Source of the DNA: HGM04593 sp045661225
GTDB taxonomy: Bacteria; Bacteroidota; Bacteroidia; Bacteroidales; Bacteroidaceae
Assembly: GCA_045661225.1 (NCBI GenBank)
Contig: JAZRFF010000039.1
Span: forward strand, 1 to 55,629
DNA length: 55,629 bases
Reading direction: 5' to 3'
The notes below the pieces were generated by a model. The model ran no database searches, was not told where the DNA came from, and saw only the letters and a list, made by a program, of their open reading frames with translations. The position numbers were made by a program, and so were the translations under genes. Positions 26,901 through 35,479 of this stretch are shown piece by piece (positions within the stretch are counted from its first letter, which is position 1; every line of letters starts with the position of its first letter).

Positions 26901-29900
26901 ATTGCCACCAGCAAGCAGTTTATACACAACCTCACATTTGCATATTACAACCGCGCTGCTGAGACTATTTTCGAGACAACAGACACACCTACCGAAATAT
27001 TCAACACAATTCCAAAGATTATAAATGTTCCCCGTGGTGCAAGTTTCAATGTAGCATACGACAACGGCAGCAACGACGGTTTGAAATACTGCTACTTCCG
27101 TGCTTTCATCGACCTTAATGCCGACGGCGACTTTGCCGACGAGGGCGAGCTTTTGAAAGAGGTTGGAACCAACGGAGCTCAGAATACAGCAGTTTGTTCA
27201 AACAACATAAACGTACTGTTGCCCTACGACGCACCGTTGGGCATTACCCATATGCGTCTGCGTTTCGACGGCGCTTGGGATAACGGCAACAACCCTTCGG
27301 GGCGTGGTGCTAAAGACCCATCTATCCGCCCCGTTTACGAGATTCTCATCAACGTAATCGAAGGCTCGGACAAGGCTGCACACATTAAGGTAAAGAGCAA
27401 CAACGACGAGTGGGGTACTGCAGAGTGCTGGACCGACGAGACACCCGGTTGGACAGCATCAAACGAGTGGAATGTCAGCGCCAACATTCCAATGCACATA
27501 AAGGCTGTTCCTGCAAGCGACGAAGTAGAATTCCTCGGCTGGTACGACCAGTACGACCGTCTGCTCACCACAGAGCTTGAATACGCGCGTCTTGCCATTG
27601 AGGACGCCACCTACACCGCCCGTTTCCGCAAGTTCCTTGAGATTGACGGCTGGCAGTTGGAGTACCGCACCGAACCCGGCAAGTCAGTAGAGACCAAGCT
27701 TGACAACGGCGTAACGCCTCAGGACGGAAAGACATACTACATATATGCCGACACACGCCCCGACAACGCCGGAGCCTATGTACCACGTTACCTGTACAAC
27801 AACAACGGCAAGCTGAGCACAAACACCGCCAAGGGCGACAACAACTACCTGTGGACCTGTAGCGTCGATGGCGAGAACTACACATTCCGCAACGTTGGCA
27901 ACCCCCAAAAATACCTCAAGCACAAAGGCGTGCAGGACGCACCCTACAACTTCAAGCTTGCCACAGGCGACACAAAGCACGAAGGTATCACCATCTATTC
28001 AATAGATGCCAGCCGTTACCTTGTCACCAAAGACGATGGCACAGACTTTGACCAGTCATCACGCACACACGACCAGTCGACCGAGGATTTCTGTACCGAC
28101 TATGTATTTATAGAGGTTACGCCAACCGACAATGTAATTCTCACTCAAGTGCGCAAAAGCGGTAACGGCGACCTTGTAATTCCCGAGACAGTTAACATTA
28201 TTGGCGTGCCCTGCACCATTGTAGGATTCGACAACAACCTATTTAATAATAATAAAGAGCTCACCTCCATTACCCTTCCAAAGACTATGGAGTTTGTCAG
28301 CATTAAAGAGATGCTGAAAGGCTCAATGACCGGAACAATAACACCCGAGACCGGCAAAGAAAACACCCCTGCTCACTATGTAACATTTACTTTAGAAGAG
28401 ACACTTGTTGCGTCCGAAGGCTTCGAGGTTACCGTAAAAGGAACAAGCGACGGCAGCAGCTTTAACCAGTGGGGTTCAGGCCTCTTTGCGACAAGCGACT
28501 ATCCGTTGGGTGCATATTACGATAACGGCTTCCAATTTTATTTGGCAAAAGATGGCACAATCAAGCTCCTGGTTGCTGCCAATAACGGAAACACAGACAA
28601 TTCCAAGACGTTAGACAACGCAAATTGTAAAGTCATTCCGGGAGTTCCATTTACAGCCACAATCCGATACGAGAATAACACCGTTACAATCACTGTTGAC
28701 AACGGCAACGGGCAGATTGGAACATACACAAAGAGCGGGTGCACTATTAGCAACATTTCGCAATTCTCGGCTGCAATACCTTTAGGCATAAGCCTCGAAG
28801 TAAATGTAGTGTCATTATCGAGCAACGAGAATAACCCATTCAGCGGTTGTTCGAACCTCGACGCCATTGCTATTGACGGCGACTGCGAGAGATACTATGT
28901 AAACGACGCCGATGGTGGCCTTTACAACAAGAGCGACAAGCTCGTCTCACTGCCCGAAGGCAAGGAGAAAGGTGCAGCCCGTCGCGAGCTTGGCGCGCTC
29001 ATCGAGATGATGCAGACACTAACCGAGCAGGTGGCAACATACGACCCCACAGGCAAGGCTAACAAAATTACATTGCAGACAACAGATTCCAATAGCGCGA
29101 ACTACCTTTGGTCTAATGCGCCTGATAACCAAGAAGGTACTATAAACGCTCTTGTCGATGGAATCACCGGTCAGACAGCCAACGATAAATTTTTCCATTC
29201 AAATTGGCACTCTGTAAGTACAACAGCCGGTTACCACTATCTGGAAGTTGACCTTGGAGAGAACAATAAATACAAGCAGTTTAAATTCAAATACACCAAC
29301 CGTAACGATGGTAGCAACCACCCTGACAACATTACCGTCAAGGGCAGCAACAAGAAAGACAACTATTTAAACCCCACATCACTGTACACTGTTAATTCAG
29401 GGTTACCACAAAACCAAGGTGGTTCGTGGGAATCAGGAACCTTTACTTGTGACAGCCTTTACCGCTACATACATTTTAAAATAGGTGCCGAAAATACATT
29501 CTGGCATATGGACGAGTTTGAGTTATACCATATGACCTCAACTGCCGATGTATTCCCAATGTTCGAAGTTGGAATAACCAACGAGCAGGCAGCCGCCGGT
29601 TACGACGCATTGGTCGACGCCATCAACGTGTACGACAACGGCACAACAGCAGAGCAAATGACAACCGCAAAGGCTACACTGCAAACAGCCTACGACACAC
29701 TAAAGGCTCTGCTCGATGCAGCAATACCGGTAACACTCACAACCGACGAGAACAACCCCGTGCTCTACAAGATAGTCATCAACAGAGAGGGCAACGGAGA
29801 CCCAGACTCAAAAGTGCTACAGTACGACGAGGCAAGCAAGATGGTTGCAGTGTCCAACGTAGCCGCCGACAAGAGTTACCAGGCCTGGTATTTTATGACC

Positions 29901-31934
29901 GGCAACGACGGTTTCACCATACACCCCTACAACGGCTATGGCAAAGTGCTTGGTGCAAATAACACAGGAAACGGTGCAGGCAAAGTAAGCGCCGCCGAAA
30001 AGAGCGAGCACACAGCAGCCGGCGAATGGATATTCCGCAAAGAGGGTAACTACTATAATATTAAGACCACAACCGGTGCTTACTTTAGCAACTTCGGAGG
30101 AACAGGCAACAAGATGGGATTCTGGAACGGCGACGGTACCGAGTCCAATACACAGAACGACGGCGGTTCAAAGTTCAAGTTCATAGAGGTTGAGTTCAGC
30201 AACGGCAACCCACGTTACTACCAGTTGAGCGACTTCAAGGCCACCTTGGCCATCAACGGTGCCAACGCAATGACAGGCACAGCCCCCGGTTGTTACACGA
30301 CAGGCGGTGACGAATACCACGACGCCTACACAACAGCCGAGACTATTATTGCTGCAGGCAACACACAGGCTGCCGATGACTGCTACACCGCCTACACAGC
30401 CCTGCGTACTACAGTCGAAGGCCTTGGCGAGATTATTATGCCCGAGGACGGCAAGTTCTACCGCATAAGAAACTTCTTTGCCAAAGATAAGTTGACACAC
30501 TACCTCGCTACCAACAGCGATGCAGAAATAGCATTCCCCACCGAAGCTACCGACAACAGCACATTGTGGATATGTAAAAAGGTCGACAACTACTACAAAT
30601 TCATAAACGCTCTTGGAACAGCCGAGCTTGGTTGGAAAAAGACCGACGAGGAGGGTACATTATACACATTCACCCCGGGTATTGAAAGAGGTGCCTTGAG
30701 CTTTGCACACTACGCTACCACCGAGGTGTACAACGGAAGCATCATTGGCAACGGCACAAAGCAGACAGTGACCCCGACCGCTACACTCCCCACTTGGGAT
30801 ATATGGAAATTAGAGATGGAGGCAACGTCCGACGGCTCAAGTTTCAACGCCCAATGGGGTACACAGTTGCTAAAGGGTAACGACAACATAGAACTTTTAT
30901 ACATTGCCAATGGTACAAGCCAGTCAAAAGGCGAGCACATACGTTCACCGTTCAGCGGTTTAGGAAACGACTATTTCCTTGAACTTACCGAGAATAAATG
31001 CACAACATTTAAAGTTACAATTGAATGTAACGGAAATAACGAATTGATTATTTCGGTTACAAACAACGAAGGCGTGACAAAGAGCAGCGACAAGATTGCG
31101 TACAGCAACACCTTCAATAACTTCACAATTGAAACACCTGCGGGCATTGACGTTACAAGGCTGAAAATCACAAAATACGCCTTTGACAACAACCTTGCCT
31201 TTAACCCTTGGAATAACGATAAGCTCAATGGCAACTGGAATTCACAGCAATTGGATTGGCTATCAACCGACTGGTACCTTGAGCCTGCTGACAACGCTGA
31301 CATTATATTCAGCCGCGCCATTGCCAAAGGCAACGAGTGGAACACACTCTACCTCCCATACTCGGTTACAATACCTAACGACATTACAGCATACACAGCA
31401 ACCATTACCGATGTAAACAACACCGAGAAGGTGATAACCCTGACCTCGATTGACAACGGTATTATACCCGCGCGTACAGCTGTCCTGTTGCATCGCGGTA
31501 CAAGCGCTGCCAGAATCAATTACAACTTTATCTACACAGCCGACGAGGGCGAACAGATAAACGACAACATATTCAAAGGCTGCGTGATTACCAGTTACAT
31601 AACCGAGGAAAATGCAAGATTCTACCTCTTACTTAAATCGACCAAGGGCGAGGCGTTCTACTGGGTTGCAACGGAGTACGACGAGAATGGTGTTCTAAGC
31701 AACAGCGGTACACACATTAAGTGCGATGCAAACAAGGCCTACCTTACCCTGCCGGACAACAAGGCAAATTCGGCTGTATACCGCTTTATGATAGACGGTA
31801 CAACAAGCATCGACGAGATTGACAGCGATGAGAATGCCGTTAAGAACATCTACGACCTTAAGGGACGCAAGCTCACAAAGGTCATTGAACCGGGTATCTA
31901 TATTATAAACGGGGAAAAAGTCCTTGTAAAATAA
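23994..31934 (+). CDS. giant secreted alpha-N-acetylglucosaminidase (GH89) with many accessory modules
   Basis: A 2,646-residue secreted enzyme with a signal peptide to about residue 25 (AVAQA). Residues about 26-720 are a GH89 (NAGLU-type) catalytic region: DPFHEG supplies the candidate catalytic Glu328 and ATPEGTETN the candidate Glu466, matching the two glutamates of human NAGLU; CMLHNFGGR lies between. GH89 removes terminal alpha-GlcNAc, found on gastric-type mucin and heparan. Downstream modules, in order: two glycine-rich 'bacterial repeat' units, a GEVED-like domain, a ricin-like part, BspA-type leucine-rich repeats split by an inserted module (about 1440-1620), an F5/8 type C-like domain (about 1685-1845), FIVAR-like helices, more ricin-like parts, a second copy of the inserted module (about 2250-2405), a beta region, and a terminal IYDLKGRKL...GIYIINGEKVLVK tail resembling type IX secretion signals. 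Module names other than GH89 are inferences. GH89 enzymes are usually under 2,100 residues. Confidence 0.93.
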   Translation: MKKYFASLLLLLLMVFASHTAVAQAPKATAQEAIAALLDRIGGQGAADRFVTVIDPSLAENGKDVFIITSQDGKPCIKGNNQLAVATGINWYLNHHAHINLTWNNLTTDLVSATLPAPAGEEKHICNTKYRYNFNTCTFSYSMAFWTWDRWQKEIDWMALHGINTPLNLVGLDVVTRNFLKELKVSDQDINNYIAGPGFIAWFAMNNLEGWGSTINATDVTMNGNPDWWYTRQENLCRNMLQRMRELGMQPVIPGFSGQVPNSIVNYTIDGFNKNDVVDNGTWAGGYTRPDILKPNTDSYKTFAEIWYRHLEAVMGVSELYSMDPFHEGALPGGVTNATCYPNIMAELDKYFGTITGDTKTKYNVDNQPGWIIQYWQNVPQSGAFSAMASYGDRFIGLDLFADNIYADNAAKWQTEYFSGRPYIYCMLHNFGGRSGMHGRLETTMDGYFKALAKNNNMQGVGATPEGTETNPILYDMLFELPWMDPKTRPTADEWLADYTHSRYGVDAATAPKALEALKNLKKSVWDCKVNQQGTSEAVILARPNWTVGSVSSWSTSAIYWNTQDVLVAADQLISVEDLITSRDGIKNYNYDLIDVIRQAMVDYAAELLPLIKKAYDSKNQAEYERLYNIYLKLMLDLDTMLSYDENFKLERWTSLARNIANEANSTTTNDRNWLEWNARTQVTVWSKGNTDLHDYSNRCWSGLIKDFHYERWKYFFENNGNAPSGGWFTGFEYPWTVNFTDYDYSTVNIPQDVTATEKAVETFGNYFGRVLGTNGNNYIFPMGITRNATNSAVIPEINRGQTAALPLSIGKNVTITEVKIDLNGDGSFGLGETLTANEMNVEIPVDATIGKTTATVTFSDGTSITFNLAIVEEITDARTVTVATANNEQGTVAIEGTNELSITNTEAVKIIATAKTGYNFSHWTNAGGDTISNNNPYIYYGKEGATFTANFIQDKWGVVACNGTLSGDIATSKQFIHNLTFAYYNRAAETIFETTDTPTEIFNTIPKIINVPRGASFNVAYDNGSNDGLKYCYFRAFIDLNADGDFADEGELLKEVGTNGAQNTAVCSNNINVLLPYDAPLGITHMRLRFDGAWDNGNNPSGRGAKDPSIRPVYEILINVIEGSDKAAHIKVKSNNDEWGTAECWTDETPGWTASNEWNVSANIPMHIKAVPASDEVEFLGWYDQYDRLLTTELEYARLAIEDATYTARFRKFLEIDGWQLEYRTEPGKSVETKLDNGVTPQDGKTYYIYADTRPDNAGAYVPRYLYNNNGKLSTNTAKGDNNYLWTCSVDGENYTFRNVGNPQKYLKHKGVQDAPYNFKLATGDTKHEGITIYSIDASRYLVTKDDGTDFDQSSRTHDQSTEDFCTDYVFIEVTPTDNVILTQVRKSGNGDLVIPETVNIIGVPCTIVGFDNNLFNNNKELTSITLPKTMEFVSIKEMLKGSMTGTITPETGKENTPAHYVTFTLEETLVASEGFEVTVKGTSDGSSFNQWGSGLFATSDYPLGAYYDNGFQFYLAKDGTIKLLVAANNGNTDNSKTLDNANCKVIPGVPFTATIRYENNTVTITVDNGNGQIGTYTKSGCTISNISQFSAAIPLGISLEVNVVSLSSNENNPFSGCSNLDAIAIDGDCERYYVNDADGGLYNKSDKLVSLPEGKEKGAARRELGALIEMMQTLTEQVATYDPTGKANKITLQTTDSNSANYLWSNAPDNQEGTINALVDGITGQTANDKFFHSNWHSVSTTAGYHYLEVDLGENNKYKQFKFKYTNRNDGSNHPDNITVKGSNKKDNYLNPTSLYTVNSGLPQNQGGSWESGTFTCDSLYRYIHFKIGAENTFWHMDEFELYHMTSTADVFPMFEVGITNEQAAAGYDALVDAINVYDNGTTAEQMTTAKATLQTAYDTLKALLDAAIPVTLTTDENNPVLYKIVINREGNGDPDSKVLQYDEASKMVAVSNVAADKSYQAWYFMTGNDGFTIHPYNGYGKVLGANNTGNGAGKVSAAEKSEHTAAGEWIFRKEGNYYNIKTTTGAYFSNFGGTGNKMGFWNGDGTESNTQNDGGSKFKFIEVEFSNGNPRYYQLSDFKATLAINGANAMTGTAPGCYTTGGDEYHDAYTTAETIIAAGNTQAADDCYTAYTALRTTVEGLGEIIMPEDGKFYRIRNFFAKDKLTHYLATNSDAEIAFPTEATDNSTLWICKKVDNYYKFINALGTAELGWKKTDEEGTLYTFTPGIERGALSFAHYATTEVYNGSIIGNGTKQTVTPTATLPTWDIWKLEMEATSDGSSFNAQWGTQLLKGNDNIELLYIANGTSQSKGEHIRSPFSGLGNDYFLELTENKCTTFKVTIECNGNNELIISVTNNEGVTKSSDKIAYSNTFNNFTIETPAGIDVTRLKITKYAFDNNLAFNPWNNDKLNGNWNSQQLDWLSTDWYLEPADNADIIFSRAIAKGNEWNTLYLPYSVTIPNDITAYTATITDVNNTEKVITLTSIDNGIIPARTAVLLHRGTSAARINYNFIYTADEGEQINDNIFKGCVITSYITEENARFYLLLKSTKGEAFYWVATEYDENGVLSNSGTHIKCDANKAYLTLPDNKANSAVYRFMIDGTTSIDEIDSDENAVKNIYDLKGRKLTKVIEPGIYIINGEKVLVK

Positions 31935-31960
31935 TAGAAGAAAGACCATACCACACACGA

Positions 31961-31990
31961 GCGGCACGCCTCAAGGCGTGCCGCTTTTTT
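31961..31990 (+). terminator. terminator after the GH89 gene
   Basis: Perfect 10-bp arms GCGGCACGCC / GGCGTGCCGC with a TCAA loop, followed by TTTTTT. Confidence 0.9.
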
Positions 31991-32088
31991 CCCCCCGGCA
32001 ACACAAACATAAACTACCGTCCATCAAGAGTGTTAAAAAAAGAGAAAGGATTAAACCTTTGTTTATACCCGGCGTCGAATGTATATAC

Positions 32089-32201
32089 AAACAAGCGAGA
32101 AACAGGAAACTTGTTTCAGAATTTTTCAAAGCGGCAACGCGAAAAAAGCGTTGCTTGCGACGACTGAAGCTTTAGCTTTACAAAGGAGTGCGGCTTGCCG
32201 C
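32089..32201 (+). other. run of four small hairpins ahead of the Spy-like gene
   Basis: Four successive inverted repeats: AAACAAG/CTTGTTT (32089-32116), GCAACGC/GCGTTGC (32134-32154), AAGCT/AGCTT (32167-32178) and GCGGC/GCCGC (32190-32201). The region 31991-32260 has no gene. It may be a structured leader of the following gene or a decayed repeat; no convincing promoter is seen upstream. Confidence 0.35.
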
Positions 32202-32260
32202 CCCAAAGTAAATATTCGATATTTATGTAACAAATTGATTAACCATAAAAAACTACGATT

Positions 32261-32773
32261 ATGAAAGCTAAACTATTTATTTTAATGATTGCTGCCGCGC
32301 TAAGCACATCGGCTATTGTGGCACAGGAGAAAAAGCCGACCGACAAATTCAATCCCGAAAAGAGAATCGAGATACGCGCACAAAAGACCGCAGCCGCTCT
32401 TATGCTCGACGACGCCACTGCAGCAAAGTTTATACCAATATACAAAGAATATCTTAACGCGCAGCTACAGTGCCGCCCCAACTGCGAGCGAGGCAAGAAC
32501 ATAAGCGACGAGCAGATAAAGAAAAACATCGAGTCTCGTATGGAGGCACAGCAAAAGGCTCTCGACGTTGAAAAAAAATATTACAAGGAACTATCGAAAG
32601 TTCTGAACGCAAAGCAATTGCAGAAGATATTCTGCAAGAATAAAGAGTTCAAGCAGTGGAACAGGAACAACAAGGGTAAGCGAGCATACGGCAAAGCCTG
32701 CCCCGCTCCCGGAAAGTGCGCAACACAAAACTGCCCGAAGGGTGAATGCCCCGTAAAGCAGGCAAAAAAATAA
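32261..32773 (+). CDS. periplasmic Spy/CpxP-like helical protein with Cys-rich tail
   Basis: A 170-residue protein with a signal peptide ending AIVAQE. The middle (about 25-140) is a charged helical region with the spacing of Spy/CpxP-type periplasmic proteins (ADDATAAKFIPIYKEYL-like, then MEAQQKALDVEKKYYKELSKVLNAKQ). A Lys-rich segment follows, and the last 24 residues hold four Cys in CPAPGKCATQNCPKGEC; three more Cys lie upstream (QCRPNC, IFCK). Spy proteins are ATP-independent chaperones or metal/stress responders; a metal-binding role for this tail is an inference. It stands alone, convergent with fadD across a shared palindromic terminator. Confidence 0.75.
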   Translation: MKAKLFILMIAAALSTSAIVAQEKKPTDKFNPEKRIEIRAQKTAAALMLDDATAAKFIPIYKEYLNAQLQCRPNCERGKNISDEQIKKNIESRMEAQQKALDVEKKYYKELSKVLNAKQLQKIFCKNKEFKQWNRNNKGKRAYGKACPAPGKCATQNCPKGECPVKQAKK

Positions 32774-32796
32774 TCACCACTAATGAGAATATACAA

Positions 32797-32830
32797 GATG
32801 CCGGGTCAAAAGTACTTTTGACCCGGCATC
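32797..32830. terminator. bidirectional terminator between Spy-like and acyl-CoA ligase genes
   Basis: A perfect 34-bp palindrome with 17-bp arms (GATGCCGGGTCAAAAGT and its complement), followed by ATTTTC on the plus side. Confidence 0.85.
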
Positions 32831-32856
32831 ATTTTCAATTATCGCAATAATATCTG

Positions 32857-34764
32857 TTACTTAAAAGCATCGAGGTTGTGCTGCTCGTACAACTGCTTAC
32901 CATCGGCTGTGTAAAGAATATCAATGCGCTCAGCATAGAATTTCTCAACCTTGCCACGAACAACCTTCATTGTGCTGTTCATCATACCATTCTGCTCGGT
33001 GAACGCCTCGGGAAGCACCGCGAAGCAACTCGGCAACCAACGCTCGGGGAACATACCGGCGTGCTCACCACCCTTCTTGAACATATCCACATCGGCCTTT
33101 ACAAGGTCGCAAGCCGCTTTACGGCCCTCCTCGGTTGCAATATCGACACCCTTAGCAGCAAGAGTGCGCTTGACATAATCCTTGTTAGGCACAATGAGCG
33201 CAATAGTATAAGGCGACTGGTTGTTGTAGAGTATAACCTGGTCTATTGTGGGACAAAGGCTGACAAAAGCCTCCTCGATACCCTCGGGGCTATACTTCTC
33301 GCCGTCACTCGAGATAAGAAGACTCTTGAAGCGTCCCTTTACATAGAGCAGACCTTCGGAAGACATATAGCCAAGGTCTCCGGTATACAAATAGCCGTCG
33401 CGAACGGTATCGGTCGTAGCCTCGGGGTTCTTCCAGTAACCGGCCATCACATTTTCGCCCTTAACAACAATCTCGCCAAGCTCGCCTGTGGGCAACTCCT
33501 TACCATCGGCGTCACAAATCTTCAGCTCGATAGGCTTCACGAGTTTACCGCTCGAACCGAAGCGATAGAGGTCGGGACCGTTAGACGAAATTACAGGAGT
33601 AGCCTCGGAAAGACCGTAACCCTGATACATTGGCATACCCACACCAATGTAGAAGTTCTGCAACTCCTTGTCAAGCAGCGCACCACCGCCGATAAAGAAA
33701 CGAAGCTCACCGCCGAAGTTCGCACGTACCTTTGAGAATATAAGCTTGTCAAACAGCGCTACAAGAGGCTTCAGCAAAATGCGCATACCCTTAGAGTCGA
33801 GGTTACTGTCACCGTAATATTTCTGACGTACAGCCATACCCCACGCAAAAAGTTTCTCGGTAGTCTTACCCTTTGCAGCAATAGCGCTCTCAATGTTTTT
33901 CTTGAAAGTCTTTGCAAGAGAAGGTACCGAGAGAATAAAGTGCGGACGCACCTCGCGAATGTTTCCGGGAATGTTTTTCAGCGTCTCAAGACCCGTGCGG
34001 CCAACCTGAACCGTTGCTACGGTAGCACCGCGTGACATCATAATATAGAAACCTACAACGTGTGCGAAACAGTGGTCAAGAGGCAGAATGATAAGTGTAC
34101 GCCAAGTCTCGTCAATGTGTACAAGAGTGAGCGCCTGCTCTACGTTGGACGTATAGTTGCGGTGTGTGAGCACAACACCTTTGGGGTCGGCTGTTGTACC
34201 GCTGGTGTATGTGATTGTGGCAATATCGTCGTTTGTAAGCGACTTACCCACAGCAAGAAACTCCTCAAGCGTGTGCGAAGCAAGATACTCATCGCCCATT
34301 TTCAACACGTCGTCGACGTGAATCTCCTTCTCCTCAAGTTCACCGGCATTGCCAAAAACTATAATCTTCTCAACAGCTGTAAGCTTATCCTTTATAAGGC
34401 GAATTTTCTTAAGCTGATAATTAGAAACAAGGATAAACTTCACATCGCCGTGAACGAGACGGAAAAGAAGGTCGTTACTCTCCTCGAGCTTAATGGACAG
34501 CGGAACATTTACAGCACCTGCATAGAACATTGCAAGCTCGCCGATAATCCACATATTGCAGCCCTCGCTCAACAACGCCATATTATTGCCTTTCTTAACA
34601 CCAAGAGCCTGATAGCCCGCACCCAGACGATAAACCTGTTCCTTAACCTGAGTATAGGTTGTTGGATTAAAAGTTCCTTTCTTGTCTGTTTTTTCCAAGA
34701 GGAATGTGTTAGACGGATAACTCTTTACCGATTCCTCAAAGAGATCTACCAATGTTTTTTTCAT
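32857..34764 (-). CDS. long-chain fatty acid--CoA ligase (AMP-binding)
   Basis: A 635-residue adenylate-forming enzyme that activates fatty acids to acyl-CoA through an acyl-AMP. Motifs are ITYTSGTTADPKGVVLTH (P-loop A3), QGYGLSEATPVIS (A5), YTGDLGYMSSEGLLYVKGR (A7/A8) and SSDGEKYSPEGIEE (A8/A10 region). The start at 34764 (MKKTLVDLFEESV) is chosen; the frame extends 26 codons upstream over a TATCTTCG box and looks untranslated. It is a monocistronic gene, divergent from the methylmalonyl-CoA cluster. The chain length preferred cannot be read from the sequence. Confidence 0.93.
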   Translation of the reverse strand: MKKTLVDLFEESVKSYPSNTFLLEKTDKKGTFNPTTYTQVKEQVYRLGAGYQALGVKKGNNMALLSEGCNMWIIGELAMFYAGAVNVPLSIKLEESNDLLFRLVHGDVKFILVSNYQLKKIRLIKDKLTAVEKIIVFGNAGELEEKEIHVDDVLKMGDEYLASHTLEEFLAVGKSLTNDDIATITYTSGTTADPKGVVLTHRNYTSNVEQALTLVHIDETWRTLIILPLDHCFAHVVGFYIMMSRGATVATVQVGRTGLETLKNIPGNIREVRPHFILSVPSLAKTFKKNIESAIAAKGKTTEKLFAWGMAVRQKYYGDSNLDSKGMRILLKPLVALFDKLIFSKVRANFGGELRFFIGGGALLDKELQNFYIGVGMPMYQGYGLSEATPVISSNGPDLYRFGSSGKLVKPIELKICDADGKELPTGELGEIVVKGENVMAGYWKNPEATTDTVRDGYLYTGDLGYMSSEGLLYVKGRFKSLLISSDGEKYSPEGIEEAFVSLCPTIDQVILYNNQSPYTIALIVPNKDYVKRTLAAKGVDIATEEGRKAACDLVKADVDMFKKGGEHAGMFPERWLPSCFAVLPEAFTEQNGMMNSTMKVVRGKVEKFYAERIDILYTADGKQLYEQHNLDAFK

Positions 34765-35000
34765 AATATTTATTTTTATATAGCAACCATACACCGGTTG
34801 CACGGTTTTTCTTGTCGCGAAGATACTAAAAACATCAGACAAAAAAACCCAGATTATAAAATTTGTTTCACAATCATTAAGTTATGCGGCGAAAAAGCCC
34901 AAGCATTATAATAAACGACGAACAAAAAGAAGAAAAAAGAGTATTTTTTGTCATAAGCATAAAAAAAATGAGAAAAACAATGTGAATCGTTTTTTTTGGT

Positions 35001-35008
35001 TACCTTTG
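35001..35008 (+). promoter_or_regulatory. -7 box of the methylmalonyl-CoA operon
   Basis: TACCTTTG, a perfect TAnnTTTG box, 35 bp ahead of the epimerase ATG. The T-rich stretch before it offers no -33 TTTG at the standard distance. Confidence 0.5.
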
Positions 35009-35043
35009 CCTTAAGACGAAACAACAATCAACTATTATAAAAT

Positions 35044-35448
35044 ATGAAAATATCAAAAATTGAGCACTTGGGCATTGCCGTTAAGAGCATCGAGGAGTCG
35101 TTGCCATACTACGAGCAGGTGTTAGGTTTCAAATGCTACAATATTGAGACCGTCGAGGACCAGAAAGTACGTACCGCGTTCCTGAAGGTTGGCGATACAA
35201 AGATTGAGCTTCTTGAGGCTACATCGCCCGAAAGTACAATAGCAAAGTTCATAGAGAACCGCGGCGAGGGCATTCACCATATAGCCTACAAGGTCGAGGA
35301 CGGCGTTTCAAACGCGCTTGCCGAATGCGAAGAGAAAGAGGTACGCATCATTGACAAAGCACCACGCGCCGGAGCCGAGGGGCTGAAGATAGCCTTTCTG
35401 CACCCGAAATCGACAAAAGGCGTGCTGACAGAACTTTGCGAAGAGTAA
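35044..35448 (+). CDS. mce: methylmalonyl-CoA epimerase
   Basis: A 134-residue VOC-fold enzyme that interconverts (R)- and (S)-methylmalonyl-CoA. The metal ligands fit the family: His in IEHLGIAV near the N-terminus, His in GIHHIAYKV, and the C-terminal Glu in VLTELCEE. It lies 31 bp ahead of mmdA, so it is co-transcribed with the decarboxylase. In Bacteroidales this links succinate (through methylmalonyl-CoA mutase) to propionate. Confidence 0.96.
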   Translation: MKISKIEHLGIAVKSIEESLPYYEQVLGFKCYNIETVEDQKVRTAFLKVGDTKIELLEATSPESTIAKFIENRGEGIHHIAYKVEDGVSNALAECEEKEVRIIDKAPRAGAEGLKIAFLHPKSTKGVLTELCEE

Positions 35449-35479
35449 CAAGAATCAAAAAAAACAAATTCATATAATT

